Shown: positions 1 through 12,144, counted from the first letter of the stretch. The stretch is 64,000 nt of DNA from Epiperipatus broadwayi (GCA_028023455.1 JAQFVV010006353.1:1426001-1490000), one strand, 5' to 3'. The notes: generated from the sequence alone by a model not told the origin. Translations and numbers: made by a program.

Positions 1-2
1 AA

Positions 3-137
3 GCAGGATTGAAGATAATTTTTAAAAAGGCTACAGGAATGTTCAATGGATGTTCTCAGAAGAAAATAAAGATTGATAATGATGAATTAAAAGAAATTGA
101 TACCGATTATTACTACAGATGGGAAGATAATATATGA
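3..137 (+). CDS. open frame running in from the left edge, unidentified
   Basis: A frame is open from base 3 to a TGA at 135-137 (44 codons, including GMFNGCSQKK and YYYRWEDNI). It has no start in the window. It could be the C-terminal part of a retroelement ORF, since the charged composition resembles the LINE A endings elsewhere here, or a chance reading. I see no diagnostic motif. Confidence 0.2.
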   Translation, partial: AGLKIIFKKATGMFNGCSQKKIKIDNDELKEIDTDYYYRWEDNI

Positions 138-324
138 AATTAATCATATAATTAAACTTGGCTGGAGCATTTTTAATGGAAATAATTAGATATTAAAATG
201 AAATATGCCAACATGTTGGAAAAGGAAAATTTTTAATAGCTGTTTTGTATCACTTCTTATTGAACTGAGACTTGGTCATTTAACAGAAGAGTAATACGGA
301 TACCTCATACTACTATGAATTATA

Positions 325-670
325 AATATGAAAAGCATAAAGCTAAACTAGACAACAAATAATTAAAATTATCCCAAATTCACAACTCAACTAGTCAAGA
401 AAATAAAATCTAAAACACTACCAATAGTTTCACTGCTACAAGCAGATTCCTCAAGTGTAAAGAACTATAAAATAACAACATATTTAAACTAAACATTACC
501 CACAATTCCACTTACCTCCCATCCACCCTTAATATTAAAAGAACTTTTAAATAAGTTAACTGCTTCATAATCATAAATTTTTGATAATAAAGAGTCTTTA
601 ATTCTTCTTATTTCATTTCTCTCAAAGAAGACAACTTTAGCTTCATCAAAATTAATAGTATGACTTGTAT
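325..670 (-). mobile_element. Penelope-like element 3' end, inverted copy
   Basis: The minus strand reads the end of a GIY-YIG domain (HTINFDEAKVVFFERNEI at about 668-600, matching the copy ending at 2797) and then the element's 3' tail. The tail is the reverse complement of 2770-2995. Together with the forward copy at 671-870 it forms an inverted repeat with arms of about 200 bp around the coding piece. PLEs are known to insert with inverted partial copies. Confidence 0.8.
427..455 (-). ncRNA. hammerhead-like motif in PLE tail
   Basis: The minus strand has TTGAGGA, then a 4-bp stem CTGC/GCAG closing a TTGTA loop, then T and GAAAC. This is the order of a hammerhead core (CUGANGA, stem II, GAAA). 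The first core base is off-consensus: an extra or substituted T gives CTTGAGGA. It is probably inactive as written. Hammerhead ribozymes have been described in PLE terminal regions, which supports the reading. Confidence 0.45.
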
Positions 671-870
671 TTTTTTATTTAAAGGTTCTTTTAATATTAA
701 GGGTGTATGGGAAGTAAGCGGAATTGTGGGTAATGTTGAGTTTAAATACGTTGTTATTTTATAGTTCTTTACACTTGAGAAGTCTGCTTGTAGCAGTGAT
801 TGGTAGTGTTTTAGAGTTTATTTTCTTGTCGACTCTGGTTGAGTTGTGAATTTGGGGTAATTTTGATCAC
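671..870 (+). mobile_element. Penelope-like element 3' tail, forward copy
   Basis: Forward copy of the same tail, beginning at the conserved AAGGTTCTTTTAATATTAAG and losing similarity near 870. It mirrors 352-552. It contains a decayed hammerhead-like motif at 773-801 in which the GAAAC box has become GATTG. Confidence 0.75.
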
Positions 871-954
871 TATGAATTATAGAGAGATGTATGTTAGGAG
901 TACCAAGAAAATATTGAAAACGAACGTAGTGAACAAATAGTTTGTATTGATATC

Positions 955-1310
955 ATTGAAGGAATTATGAAATGGAGCAAGGCAGAATATATTGGTAGAA
1001 GTCAAGATAATAGCGGGATAGATACATTTTTAAATTGGATACCAAGGGATTGTAAAATTTTTTGAAGGAGACCACATGTGAAATGGAGGGATGAAATAAG
1101 AAAGTAAGTTTGCTAGTGTGTTGTGGAGAAGAAAAGCTAGTTTAAATTTGGAGAGATCTCCATCCTGTTGTGGATCAATAGTGATTGAAAATGGAGATGA
1201 TGGTCATGTTGATATGCATAATAAAACAAATGGCAAACTTGGATACGATCCTAAAACAAAATTAATAACTTTCAGACTAGTTTAGCCTGGTAGTATGGTT
1301 GCACTAGATG
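955..1310 (+). mobile_element. LINE remnant, C-terminal end of ORF2 (type B)
   Basis: A degenerate frame contains a W/R-rich ending, LNWIPRDCK, then RPHVKWRDEIRK with one stop between. The pattern W-x-PR...GRP...RWRDE is the usual C-terminal signature of several non-LTR retrotransposon ORF2 proteins. The same signature recurs at 38.4 kb and at the right edge. The reading breaks after about 1110 and the remainder is not interpretable. Confidence 0.55.
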
Positions 1311-1574
1311 GAATACATTCAGTAAAATTTAACACAAAAAATTATTCCCTAAATTACACATTTTATTGTATATTCTTATTAGTCAAAAAAGTTTTAGGTG
1401 GTCATGTAAATATTCTGTCTAAGAAAAGGAGCTGTCGAAAAAAAATACATTGCACGTCACTGGCTTAAATTATTGTCCGATTTTAAACAAACCAAGTATA
1501 TATATATATTTGCTTATATATTTGTAAATGAGTTTAATTGTTTTGATCTTTTATAACATATGTATTAGAAGGAG

Positions 1575-1866
1575 GTTAGATTTTAATTTTTGATAAAGAA
1601 CCTTGCTTAACCAACACTGACATAAAAACATCAATACTGCTTAACCTACTAACAGACTGATACATATTCTCAATATCTAAACTGCCAAATACCCAATTAC
1701 TTTCCATTTTAAAATTATTAATCTTATCAAAAGATGAAGAAACTGTAATAACCAAAATCAACAAATTGTTTTAAAAAATTATTCAAAAATCTAGAAATAT
1801 CCTCTACAACACTACCTGTAAAATCAAAAATAAATCTTAAAGGAAAACCATCATTATGAGTCTTAA
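1575..1866 (-). mobile_element. PLE copy 1, inverted 5' segment (RT finger to motif A)
   Basis: On the minus strand, frames separated by a shift read KTHNDGFPLRFIFDFTGSV and SRFLNNFLKQF, then GSLDIENMYQSVSR. The first matches the PLE block (K-x-H...PLR-x-I) and the second is RT motif A with its catalytic aspartate. The segment abuts 1867, where the next part of the RT continues on the opposite strand. So the two halves of the RT are inverted relative to each other. Pseudogenised. Confidence 0.75.
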
Positions 1867-2995
1867 TATTTACAAAAAGAATTGTTTATATTTAAAGTTA
1901 TTTGTTAGATATGTAGATGATTGTTTGTTTGTAGTTGTGAATGATAAATTGAAGGAATTTTTAAATTAGTTTAATTGCTTTTAATCCTTCTATAAGATAT
2001 GTGGTAGAAGGAGGGTGGTTAGATTTTGTGAAGTTAAATTTTTTAGATCTTTTGGTGATTAGAAATGTAAAGGCTAATTGTTTAATATGCAGTCATTTTG
2101 TTAAAAGTAAAGAATTAAGATCTATAATTAAACCTGATAGTTATCAGTCTGTATCTCATAAAGTAGCTGTTTTAAGAAATTATTGTTATAGGAATGAGAA
2201 ATTAAATAATTCTAGTGGGGTAGCTTTGTTTCAGAAAGATCAATTTTATAAAGATTATTTGAGTGTTGGCTACTCTGATAAATTTGTTAAAAGTATTTTA
2301 TTTAATAGTAATATTGTAAGGATGTGAAGAATAAAGAAAAATATTTTATTTCTTTGTCATTTAAATTGTCTTTTTATAAAATTGTATGTAAGAATAGTAA
2401 TTTGTTTGGAAATAAGAAAATTAATTGGAAAAGGGGTATTACTTTGAATAATTTATTAAATAATACAAAGGAAATTTTTGATAGGAGGACTATTCCTGGT
2501 GTAGTGTATTTTATTCATTGTTTTTGTAAGAAGGTTTACATAGGTCAGAGTAGTGCCAGTTTAAATGAAAGAATAAAGGTTCATAAAAGTAGGGTTAGAA
2601 ATAAATATCTTAGTTCTGCTTTGTATGTCCATGAACAAGATACAGGACACACTATTAATTTTGATGAAGCTAAGGTTGTCTTCTTTGAGAGAAATGAAAT
2701 CAAAAGAAGAATTAAAGAATCTTTATTATTGAAAATTTATTATTCTGAAGCAATTTATTTAAGAGTTGTTTTAATATTAAGGGTGGATGGGAAGTAAACG
2801 GATTTGTGGGTAATGTCTAACATTATATATATGGTATAGTTTTTGTAGTTCTTTACACTTGAGAAGTCTGCTTGTAGCAGTGAAACCTTTGGTTGTGTTT
2901 TAATTATTTTTTTCTTGGCTAGTCTGGTTGAATTTTGGATTTGGGATAATTTTAATTATTTATTGACTAGTTTAGCTTTTTGCTTGTAATGTTTA
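1867..2995 (+). mobile_element. PLE copy 1, RT motif C through GIY-YIG endonuclease and 3' tail
   Basis: RT motif C, RYVDDCLFV, lies at 1907-1933 (YVDD at 1910-1921). A stop near 1968 and a frameshift near 2324 split the frame. The frame 2324-2797 holds the GIY-YIG domain: VYFIHCFC (residues 61-68), VYIG (71-74), R83, H87 and E122. The C-x-C before YIG and the later H-x(5)-H are typical of PLE endonucleases. The 3' tail runs to about 2995 and is shared with 325-870. PLEs insert by reverse transcription primed with their own endonuclease. This copy is dead: broken frames and inverted 5' end. Confidence 0.85.
2858..2886 (+). ncRNA. hammerhead-like motif in PLE copy 1 tail
   Basis: Sequence order CTTGAGAA-G-T, stem CTGC (2868-2871) / GCAG (2877-2880) closing TTGTA, T, then GAAAC (2882-2886). 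The stem and GAAAC are intact, and the CUGANGA box is off by one base as in the other copies of this tail. This is the forward counterpart of 427-455. Confidence 0.4.
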
Positions 2996-3594
2996 TATTT
3001 GCTAATATAAATATTTTTTAATATTTAGATTTAATGATGATTATAAATATTTCTTAAAAAGTTATTAATATAGTCTACACACTAATTAAAAAATATATGT
3101 GTAAAAATCAAACATGTTTTAATTTGTATTAAATTTTAAGGTGGGGGTCGAACAACATTTGAGTGGACAAATTTTTTTTATTTTGTTTTATTTTCAAGAT
3201 TACTCATTTATTAGTTAGTAAAGATTTAAAATAAATAAATAAATAATTTATCATCTAATTATTTAAATTATTATTTTTTTAAACATATTTTGTGTTGTTC
3301 CAATTTTGATTCCCATTTTTGTTATAGTAGTTTTAACGATATTGTAATTGGATTCACAAAGCAGACATAAGGAAATGATAATGGTGGGGGGTTTTAACTT
3401 CAACTGATTAAATAGAAAAAGAACATCTATTAGGCATCTAAATTTATAATCTTTTGATGATTGTTAGTTTTGCCAATTAAAGAGATGTTCGATTGCTATC
3501 TATGAAGACTTTGGTGCAATAATTAGTATTAAAAAAAATTTTTCGATTCTATTATCAGCCTGTGATAGGAGAAGACTCTTCAATGACTTTTAGC

Positions 3595-4200
3595 TAAGAT
3601 GATTGACAGTTTGAGTGTGGCAGAATTTAAATATTTTGGTAATTGTTTAAGTAGAAGGCAGGTCTTAATGTTGAGATGCAATGTTAAATAGGGTAATTTG
3701 TTATAGTACTATATCTATCACAGTTAAATTATTTACATTGCCATCATATGAGAATGAAACATGAACTCCTTATAAAGGTACTGGAATATTTTCGTTAAGG
3801 ATGTTTCATAAAATTTTAAAAATATAAAGACAAGATCATGAGATGAATCTCTATACTCTTTATTTGGCAAATGTGATATTAAATTTATTGTTGCAAAAAC
3901 ACATCTTAGTTGAATTGTGCATGTGAAGTAGATGAATGCCAATAAACTTCATAAAAAATGTTCTGTGGATGAACTTGAGTATGGTTTTCATGGGTAAGGA
4001 GACCTCATTTATGGAATAAAGATTATTGCCAAGACAGTCTAAAGAGGTTCAACATTTTATGGCTTTCTTTGGTAAGATAAGACTGAGGATAATGTAAAGT
4101 GGAGAACTACAGTTAGGTAAATGTTAACGTTTTTAAAAAGCTTGCCATTGAAAAGGTCTGTGTTGCAAGACATCTGATCGAAAGAAACAATATGATATGT
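3595..4200 (+). mobile_element. decayed LINE RT C-terminal region (type B)
   Basis: Short frame pieces read VAEFKYFGNCLSRR, PSYENET-TP and MFHKILKI, interrupted by stops and shifts. The order (E-x-KY-G-x-LSR; Y-x-E-T-W-like; F-x-x-x-L-x-I) follows the region after the RT of several LINE families. Too degraded for clade assignment. Confidence 0.4.
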
Positions 4201-5885
4201 GCTGGCATAGTTACAGTTTATGGATTAGTTTGTATATAAGCATAGAGAACTTACTTTGTTCTTTTTATTATTTTATATTTTTTTTGTCGCTTTTGTATTT
4301 TATGAATAGATTTTTTTTTTAGTCTTTTTTAACTTCCCGTTTCATTAAAACATGAAGACTTTGCTGTAAATAAAAATAAACATTCATTTTATTGTCTATA
4401 GTTTTTATATACACCTTTATTCTGGACAGCAAGCTCAATTGACTTCTCAAAATGCCTCTTATATAATTGAACAATCTTGTACATAAAATAAACAATTGTA
4501 ATGAGTTCCTATGAGGGAAAATCAGTTCGTTATCTTAAATTCAAAATATATAAAAACCTGATTAAATAAATAAAGTATTAAGCATATTATTATTAAAAAA
4601 GAGAACTAACCCGTGGGTAATTGTACCGTATAAAAACATTAAAAATTTTTTTCCCCCATTGATAGTCCGCAATTTTACTTCTAACGTGACTAGAGAATGT
4701 TATTTCCAGAATCATGCTTTTTTAAAAATTAAAATAATGTGTGTAATTAAATAAAAGTTAATACGGTGTAGATTTTAAAATTTATTTTTAATGTTCGTCA
4801 ACATTTTTTATTTTTGTAATATTTAAATAATTAAATGGAATTTTTTTTTTGCCGCGCTGTTAATTTTTTATTTTTCTTTAAAAAGCAAAAAGTTCATCAG
4901 TTTATTTTACACGTGGTCAAAATTAAATAAAAACGAGATGAAGAATATGTATTTTGATTGCTGTAGTTTTAATAATGTAAATGATTAAATCCTTATTGTT
5001 TTTTCTTTTGTTGGCAGATACTCATCCTTATTTTGACTATATCAAACCAATTATGAGATTATCGTTTAAAATTGACCAGATAAGTGATATTTTTAACTGA
5101 TGCTTAATAATTTTTGATCATATAAAATTGATTATTAACTGCATAATGTATTTATAATCACAATGATCATATTTTGAAATTGTGATAGAAAGTTAATCCA
5201 ATATTGATTGATTGAATATATTTTACCTAATGTACACATTTAAAAATTTATTATTAATGCACTTTCTTCCTATATTATGCATTTTACTGAATGAAACTGG
5301 CATTTTTTTGTCTTTGTAATCGTTAATGATGAAAATCTTCTTTACTTTAGACATGTCATAAATGAAAGTACTGATTATCTTCCAAGAATACCGGATGAAA
5401 ATTAAGTGAAAACAGTACTTGTATTTTAATTTTATAATCAAAACAGTATTGTGTACTGTCAAAGTCTCCATATTATCCACGGATGACATAGTTTTAATGA
5501 AATCATGGCAGATTTTTAAAAAAAAAAATGTTAATTTTTTTTTGATGATTGATGTAGTGAATAACTGTTTGTAAATCAAAATATTGGATACACATTCGTG
5601 ACGATCACTATGGTGAATCCTCTTATAAAGATCTGTCATTTTCCAGAGTAAAGGTGTATTTATAAAAACTTCACATATAGAATCTAAATTAATTTTATTA
5701 ATAACACTATAAAATTTTATATATGTGTATTTTTACATTGATACAAAATTTGTATAACAGTAATTAAAATTGTAAATGAAAACGATGTTTTACTTTTACT
5801 GAATAACTTTCTCTCTTTTTTTTATATGCCATTATTCAATTTATTCTATTTTTATCTGGCTATGAAATCTTGTAACTCAATATTT
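4201..5885. other. no gene seen; A+T-rich unique-looking sequence
   Basis: No splice-flanked cysteine-rich exon and no repeat shared with the rest of the window were found. A 138-codon minus-strand frame at 5223-5639 is open but low-complexity (I/K/F/N-rich) and matches nothing I know, so I do not call it a gene. Confidence 0.5.
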
Positions 5886-6015
5886 ATCCACTTCCCAATT
5901 TTTTTTTTTTTTCATATGATAAATGCATTGACCAGAAGCGAACCCAGGCCAGCTGCTTGGAAGGCAACTATGCTAACCAGTAGGTTACCAACGCTTGACA
6001 TCCACTTCCCAATTT
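5886..6015 (-). mobile_element. tRNA-derived SINE with 16-bp target-site duplication
   Basis: A perfect 16-bp direct repeat (5886-5901 and 6000-6015, ATCCACTTCCCAATTT) flanks a 98-bp minus-strand insert. The insert has an A-box-like TGGTTAGCATAGTTG (about 5966-5980), a B-box-like GGGTTCGCTTC (about 5935-5945) and ends in a poly-A run (plus-strand T run, 5902-5912). This is a complete short SINE insertion made by a LINE-type poly-A-priming machinery. The duplication is intact, so it is relatively young. Confidence 0.85.
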
Positions 6016-6099
6016 CTGATCTAGCTGAAGCATTATATACAAATTATTCCTGATGGCAAAAAGTTAGTGAAATAATTAAATTTTTAATTCTATATAGGA

Positions 6100-7325
6100 T
6101 GCGATGCATTATGGCTTCTTCTTTATCGAAGTCAGGAATCTCTCAGCCACTATGCCCAGAAAAACCTTTCCATTTCCCACCCTAAGTTTTCCTATATTCT
6201 TCTTTATTCTGCTCCATCCCATTTCCATATCATCTTTGTCCTCCCCATGGCCTTTATATCTAGATCCCCCTTATCTTTTTTCAAACCTAGCATAAAAACC
6301 AAGAATCCACTTTCTGTATAATCACTTTGTATGTATTTATTCTTCCATAATTTCATTATTTGTACCCTTTCTACTTATAAGCATTTACATTGAATGCCTT
6401 CCTTACATAACTTGCAGACTTAATCACCCATATTTCTCCATTTGTGTGTATATTTCCTTGTTGCTAATAATTCTATTTGAGCCTTAAACAGTAAACTACT
6501 TTTCTTGCTATATCATAAATTAACTCACACCCAATATTCTGTTTACTTTTATATATATTTAAACTCTTTTTGCTCTCCATATTAGTTTTTTATCTCTCCA
6601 GCTTTCTATTTTTTATTATTGCATCTATTCTTCTATTCCATTCTTTGCCATTATAACACTCAACAATTCTCCTAACACAATCATTCCACCTTTTGTGTAA
6701 CTATACTGACATAACATCTTTATCGCAAGTCTTTTACATACTATACTTTCTTCCTCACCCATCTTGTTGCCTGTCCTTTACTCGTAACTCAATTAAACAC
6801 ACTCTTACACACTTATTTCTATTTTTCTTTGCAATTACATCTCCACATCCTCTAATTAGTGAATCCCCTATCAGGAATATTTCATAGTTTACATTATTCA
6901 TCCATAATATTTTCTTCCACCTTTTGATCTTTCTTATCTACTTTTTCCTTATCATTTCTATTCATTAATTTTTTGATTTGCTCACACTTTATGTCTAATG
7001 CTGTTAATTTTACTTATACATCCTTTATCTTTCTTATTTTTTGCTTAACTATCTCCATTGCACTACTTATTTTATCATCCATATCTCTTGTCACTCTACT
7101 CCATTCTATTATTCTTATCTACATTTTCCTCCATTTCTTCCAACTTTCTCTTTAAATTATCTACACTTAAAAAACATTTTTTCACCTCTTTTATTGCATT
7201 TATACATGATCTACACAAACGTACATCTTTTATAACCTTCCTAGTCTTATTTAAGCATTTCAAATGGAAAATTACCGTATACTCTACCAAAGAAGGCCTA
7301 ATTTTCTTCTGACCATCATACATAC
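6100..7325 (-). mobile_element. LINE A remnant, minus strand
   Basis: The 3'-terminal segment (6100-6170, starting from GATGCATTATGGCTTCTTC) and 6480-6800 are the reverse complement of the LINE A copy at 29345-29565, in diverged form. Upstream, 7096-7323 encodes a 75-codon frame with C-x(15)-C-x(2)-C spacing and a K/E-rich coiled-coil-like end, likely from an N-terminal or ORF1 region. The RT itself is missing, so the copy has an internal deletion as well as decay. Confidence 0.65.
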
Positions 7326-7369
7326 ATTTAGTGCTCTATGCTATTGCCATCTAGTGGTGTTAAATTGTA

Positions 7370-8604
7370 TGAAAACTTCTTTCATTCTCTTTTCTGGAAC
7401 TATAAAAAACTAAAAAGTAGAAAATAAAAAATATAAAATATTAATTTTGGAGAAATATATTGATTCAAAAAAAAATGAATTAATAAATTGCAATGCATTT
7501 AATTCCAAATATAGTCACTTCACTTTTTTATTTACGAAATTGAAGAAAATTTATTTTTAACTTTTAAATACTTATATGTGATAAAAGGATTTCTTTAAAT
7601 TTTTTTTAATATTTTTTATTTTTAAATTGCATGTCAGCTTATTTAGTGACTTTTTTTTTGTCTCTTGCACTTAGCAATTCCATGTAATTTCTTTTAAAAA
7701 TCTAAAAGTTTTTAAAACTTTAGTCTTCTTTTTGAAGTCATTCACTTCCTAATTCTTTATTTTAAAAGCTAAATGTAATTTTTTTTTAAAGAATGAATTA
7801 AATAGATTTATTTGACTAAAATAAGAAAATTACAATTCATTTACTGAACTTTATAATTTTTATTAATGATTCATTAGCTTAGAAAATGTCTATTTAATAA
7901 ATAATATTTTTGTAGCGTAATTTTCATTACCCCACTCTCATACGAGGTAGCGACTGGTTTTACCCACGTTTAACACCTTGTGGAGTCTAATCATGAACAT
8001 ATGGCCAAATGCTAGTTACGCAAATATATAATAATATAGCTTGTACAGCATGGGTTAGCTCATTTATATTGTTTTGTTTTTTTTTTAAAGAAAAGTCTGT
8101 AATTAAGCTTCTTTTTCAATCTTGGTAAATTTATTTATGATTTACGATTTAAGGATAACTATATGCTCTTTGCTCATAGGATATACATTTATATACTAGA
8201 AGTGAAGATGGTATCGTATTACAGTCTTTTTTTTTAATTTTTGTAATTTTCATATTTAAATCAGAACTGACCAAGTCCAATCAATTCTGGGATCATTATC
8301 CACAAGCTGATAATACAACGATTTTCATTTATTGAGTACTTTTTGATGGATAGGCTCTATCTGAAAAAAGAAAATACACAGCTTGTTTATGACCTGAAAA
8401 AATGTTCAAGGTTTGTCTAACTTGGACTCAAATCCCAGGCCATGATCATCATTGGAAAAAAACATATTCCACCTAAAACTTTCATTTAACCATTACTTAA
8501 TTTATATGTTTATATTGATTGGTAGTATTTTTACTATTATTCGAATTAAATATATTTCAAAAAAATTTGTTTTTAATTTATTTATGAATGTGTTTATTTT
8601 TAAG
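7370..8604. other. intronic, no gene seen
   Basis: Very A+T-rich. I checked it for the missing GLG1 N-terminal exon and found no cysteine-spaced frame with splice sites. About 7335-7365 resembles the end of the 300-bp hammerhead repeat family (CTAGTGG near a GCCATC). Confidence 0.5.
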
Positions 8605-8850
8605 GATCTTCACAGTCAAGGAGCAACGATTAATTGTTTAAGTTCGCATGCTGACAGACTTGCGCCAAATTGTAAAATGCAGATTTTGAGGATAGCGGAA
8701 CTACAGTCTGATGATTTTCATTTGGATAGATCTTTATATTACGCATGTCGTGATGATCGAGAAAGGTTTTGTGAACCGGTAGTAGCTGGTGAAGGAAGAG
8801 TATACAGGTGTTTAATGAAACATAAAATGGATCGTGGAATGTCTGATCTG
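8605..8850 (+). CDS. GLG1: GLG1 exon a: 82 codons, cysteine-rich repeat region
   Basis: This exon encodes 82 residues in phase 0 at both ends. It opens with D-L-H-S-Q-G and contains DDFHLDR and ACRDDRERFC, then GEGRVY-R-C; these blocks are among the most conserved in the family. It has five cysteines. I chose the acceptor TTTTTAAG|GAT because residues right after it (HSQG) match the family, while upstream in-frame residues are low-complexity F/K/I/N intron translation. The alternative AG at 8614-8615 would remove conserved residues. The donor is CTG|GTAAAT. An ATG at 8452 is open in the same frame, but that is intronic sequence and not a start. Confidence 0.95.
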
Positions 8851-11800
8851 GTAAATTTTATATGTATTTAAATAATGATTTTGATAACAGAACATAAAGA
8901 AGCATTTACATTGGATTTTATATATATTTTCTGAAATAATCGTCACAACAAAAAATTAGGGAAGAAGGAGGGAGAATATGTATAAATGATGTATATATGC
9001 TTATTACATTTATATTTTAGGTGTATCAGTAATTAATTTACATTATATGAATTGTTAATATTATTTTCATTTGTCTATTTTTACCTTATAATGAGCATAT
9101 AAATTGAATGTAAGTGTTAGTTATAGATTTTGTCAAGAGAGGGCTCAGTAGTATATACGAAAACAAATTTGTATTTCTGATGAGTGCTATCAAGAAATAA
9201 CAGCATTACATATTATTTTTCAGCCATTACCAATCCATTATAGGATGAAGGTTTTTCCAGGATTAATCCAGTTTTTGTAATCTATAACTTCCTGATTTTC
9301 ACATATGATCTCATTTTAGGGTTTACTTTCACTAGAGATCAAGTTTAAGATTTCATCAGTTCATTTATTATCAATGATCCCAATTGATACCTATTTGTTC
9401 TCTCACCCAAGTATTTTTCTTTTGATCTATTCTTATTATTCCTAACATAAAAATCTCTCCATACTTCATTGAGTAATCTAAAATCTCCAAATTGCTCTTC
9501 TAGTAAGTGTCTAATTCATTATGGGATCCTGAAGTAAGAACCGACAAAAGTCATCTATTAATAACTTCCTTTTTTCAAACATATAGGCATATTTTCTTTT
9601 AATATCAAATTATTTCTATAAAAAACCTCCATAAAAGTTTGATTTCATCCATTATGTTTTCATCTGTAGTAATCTGATCAAGATATATGTACTTATTAAC
9701 TTTTAATTCACGATTATACATATTTACATATACATATATAAAATACATATTGTAACCGGATTGCGGTTTCCACCCTCTCTGATAGTTAATTTGATTCCTG
9801 ATGAGCATATTGCAGGAGGGAAAAATGATTGGCATTATCCAGTGCTGATGTGACCCCCTACAACAATATTTCCTGCTTATCAGGAGATGTAGCATTAAAG
9901 AGATTGACAACTGCTAAAAATTTATCTGGTTTCCCAAATGGTGCCACTAGAGTTTCAGCTCTCTACAATCTTACCCAGATCAGGTTATGCCGGACATAGC
10001 TCAGGAAACATGAGATCTCTGTGAATAAATACACTGAAAAATGGATGATGTGAAATGAAACTGACAAGATATATTAATTTTATGTAACAACAATTTATTT
10101 AAATAACAATAATTTGGATAATAACTCCTAACAGTTCACTTCCATGGATCAATTAGGCCATCCCATTGGTAACTTCTCTAATGCTTAATTCCACCGTTGG
10201 TACTTATTCAGTGTCCATCATTTATATAACAGGTGTAGACGGATGTCTATATCTCCACAGTAAGACTAAGTTCATGTTTCATGCAGTGCTTGGTCAGTGA
10301 TCCTGTTTGGCCAGCAGTCATATAGTAGGGACTTACATATTCGTGTGCACATGACGGATACTTCTCTTAACATTCTACATGTTTAAATTCTCATTCTGTA
10401 AATTTACATTCTCCTCATATTCACACACATATATAATTCATAGATATGTCTGTTAATTCCCTATTGCAGTACACTCCTAGGCAAGCTTGATTTGTATTTG
10501 AATTAATCCTTTCCATTCAATCATTTAGTACTCAATAATCATATCACATGTTCGACTTATGTATATAGGTGTACATCCTTTTAGTAAGCGAACTCACATA
10601 TATAAAATATTAATCCTTTCTCGATTAAATATTAAGCATTTACAGTGTATACATATATCATGTATGTCTACTTTAAATTAATCCTCATATTATAATTTCT
10701 ATATTTTATTTAGCAAATTATAATTTATCACTTTGACACTTATAGCTTTATACTCTTTATTAAAGAAAAATCAGTGAATGAAATTATATTCCTTATTACG
10801 TTTCACCATTTCTATCGGCGTATTCCAGTTTTATCTTCTTTGTTGTAATAACATTAATAGCAATTATATTATCTCGGTTTGTAACTGTTTTCATATAACC
10901 TTGGGTTTTATCATTACGACATTTATTTCTAAATTTGATACGAATATTTTATTATTTTGTCAAGTTAATTATTTTAAATAATTACGTTTTACTCTGCTCC
11001 TACCAAAATACTTTTTTCACTGCATTTTCGTGAATATCTTTAAATATTTCAATTGTCAAAACAACTATTTCATGCAGTAATGGAGGTTCATCATTAATAA
11101 GTAATTAAATATAGATAATGTCATTACATTACATCACAATTATGTAAATCTTAATTAAACACATTTCCATAACTATTTAGAGTTTTATTACCTCATCAAA
11201 TCTCGGTGATAGTTTTTATGCTTGACGTTTCATCGCTGGTAAAATCTTCACATTAAAAAGGGGATTTGTTTTGAGCTGAATGGTTTACATATGGTCACTT
11301 AGGCATATTTTTCCATCCTCGTGACTTTTTTCATGGTATCGGAAGGAAAGTGAGTTATTCTTTACTCACCAAACATTTTAGTGTTTACCGTATTGATAAT
11401 TTGTTTCTTGATATCGCAGTTTTATGGTAATTTTGGGTTTCTCTTTAACTGCAGCATTACTTTCATTAATGGCTTCGGTGGCTCCAAACTTAGTTGGTCT
11501 GATTATCTAAACCCTTCGCTGTAGAATGCTTGAATACTGAACTGCAATTTATTATGAAGTAACTACCATAATCAACAAAACTAACTGTCTGCAATTGATT
11601 GATTCCTCTCTTTATATTCTCCTACTTTCCATGTTTTTTAATATCTTTATTGATCTTGCCCACATCAACCAACATGTTTACCAAAAATGTGTTAACTTTT
11701 TTTGCCTAAGGCAAGAAAGCGACGCTATTATTTTTGATAAACTAATTACAAAGTTTCTGCACTTTAATTTGGAAAACATCCAGCCCCAACAAATAAATAA

Positions 11801-12140
11801 ATATATATCGATAACATTTTAATTTGAAACCGCAAATTTTTACTGTTATTAAAGATTCATTAAATAAATGTGTCATCTAGATTTTAAATATTGATTTTCT
11901 TCTTTTTTTTCTTAGAGAATTTGAATTCACACATTTGGTTTTTATAACGTGAGTGAAAAACTGATTTTAAATCACTATCGGTTATTTATCTATTTTTCTA
12001 AATTTCACTCACTAACTGCCTCAGCTTGTATTTTCACTTATATAATTTTAAAATGGGGGAAAAACTTCTGGATATATATGAAACAACATATCTGTTTCAA
12101 TATATATATATATATACAATTTGTTTTTACTGAAATGTAT
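8851..12140. other. intron a-b, left part: no gene seen
   Basis: 9222-10080 is less A+T-rich than its surroundings and has a 101-codon minus-strand frame. The piece CCATTATAGGATGAAGG at 9236-9252 resembles the 3' ends of some invertebrate LINEs in antisense, but I cannot assign it. 10080-12140 shows only A+T-rich unique-looking sequence and short open frames. Confidence 0.4.
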
Positions 12141-12144
12141 ATAT

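Noticed and set aside
5223-5639. 138-codon minus-strand gene
   Set aside because: Low-complexity, no motif, no splice or promoter support, and long frames by chance are expected occasionally in a window of this size.
8452-8604. ATG-started frame upstream of and continuous with GLG1 exon a
   Set aside because: Low-complexity F/I/K/N translation of an intron polypyrimidine region; the conserved sequence starts exactly after the TTTTTAAG acceptor, and the family has further conserved residues N-terminal to it that are absent here.
9178-9205. CTGATGAG...GAAA as a hammerhead
   Set aside because: The bases between do not form a stem II and no stem I is present; chance match.
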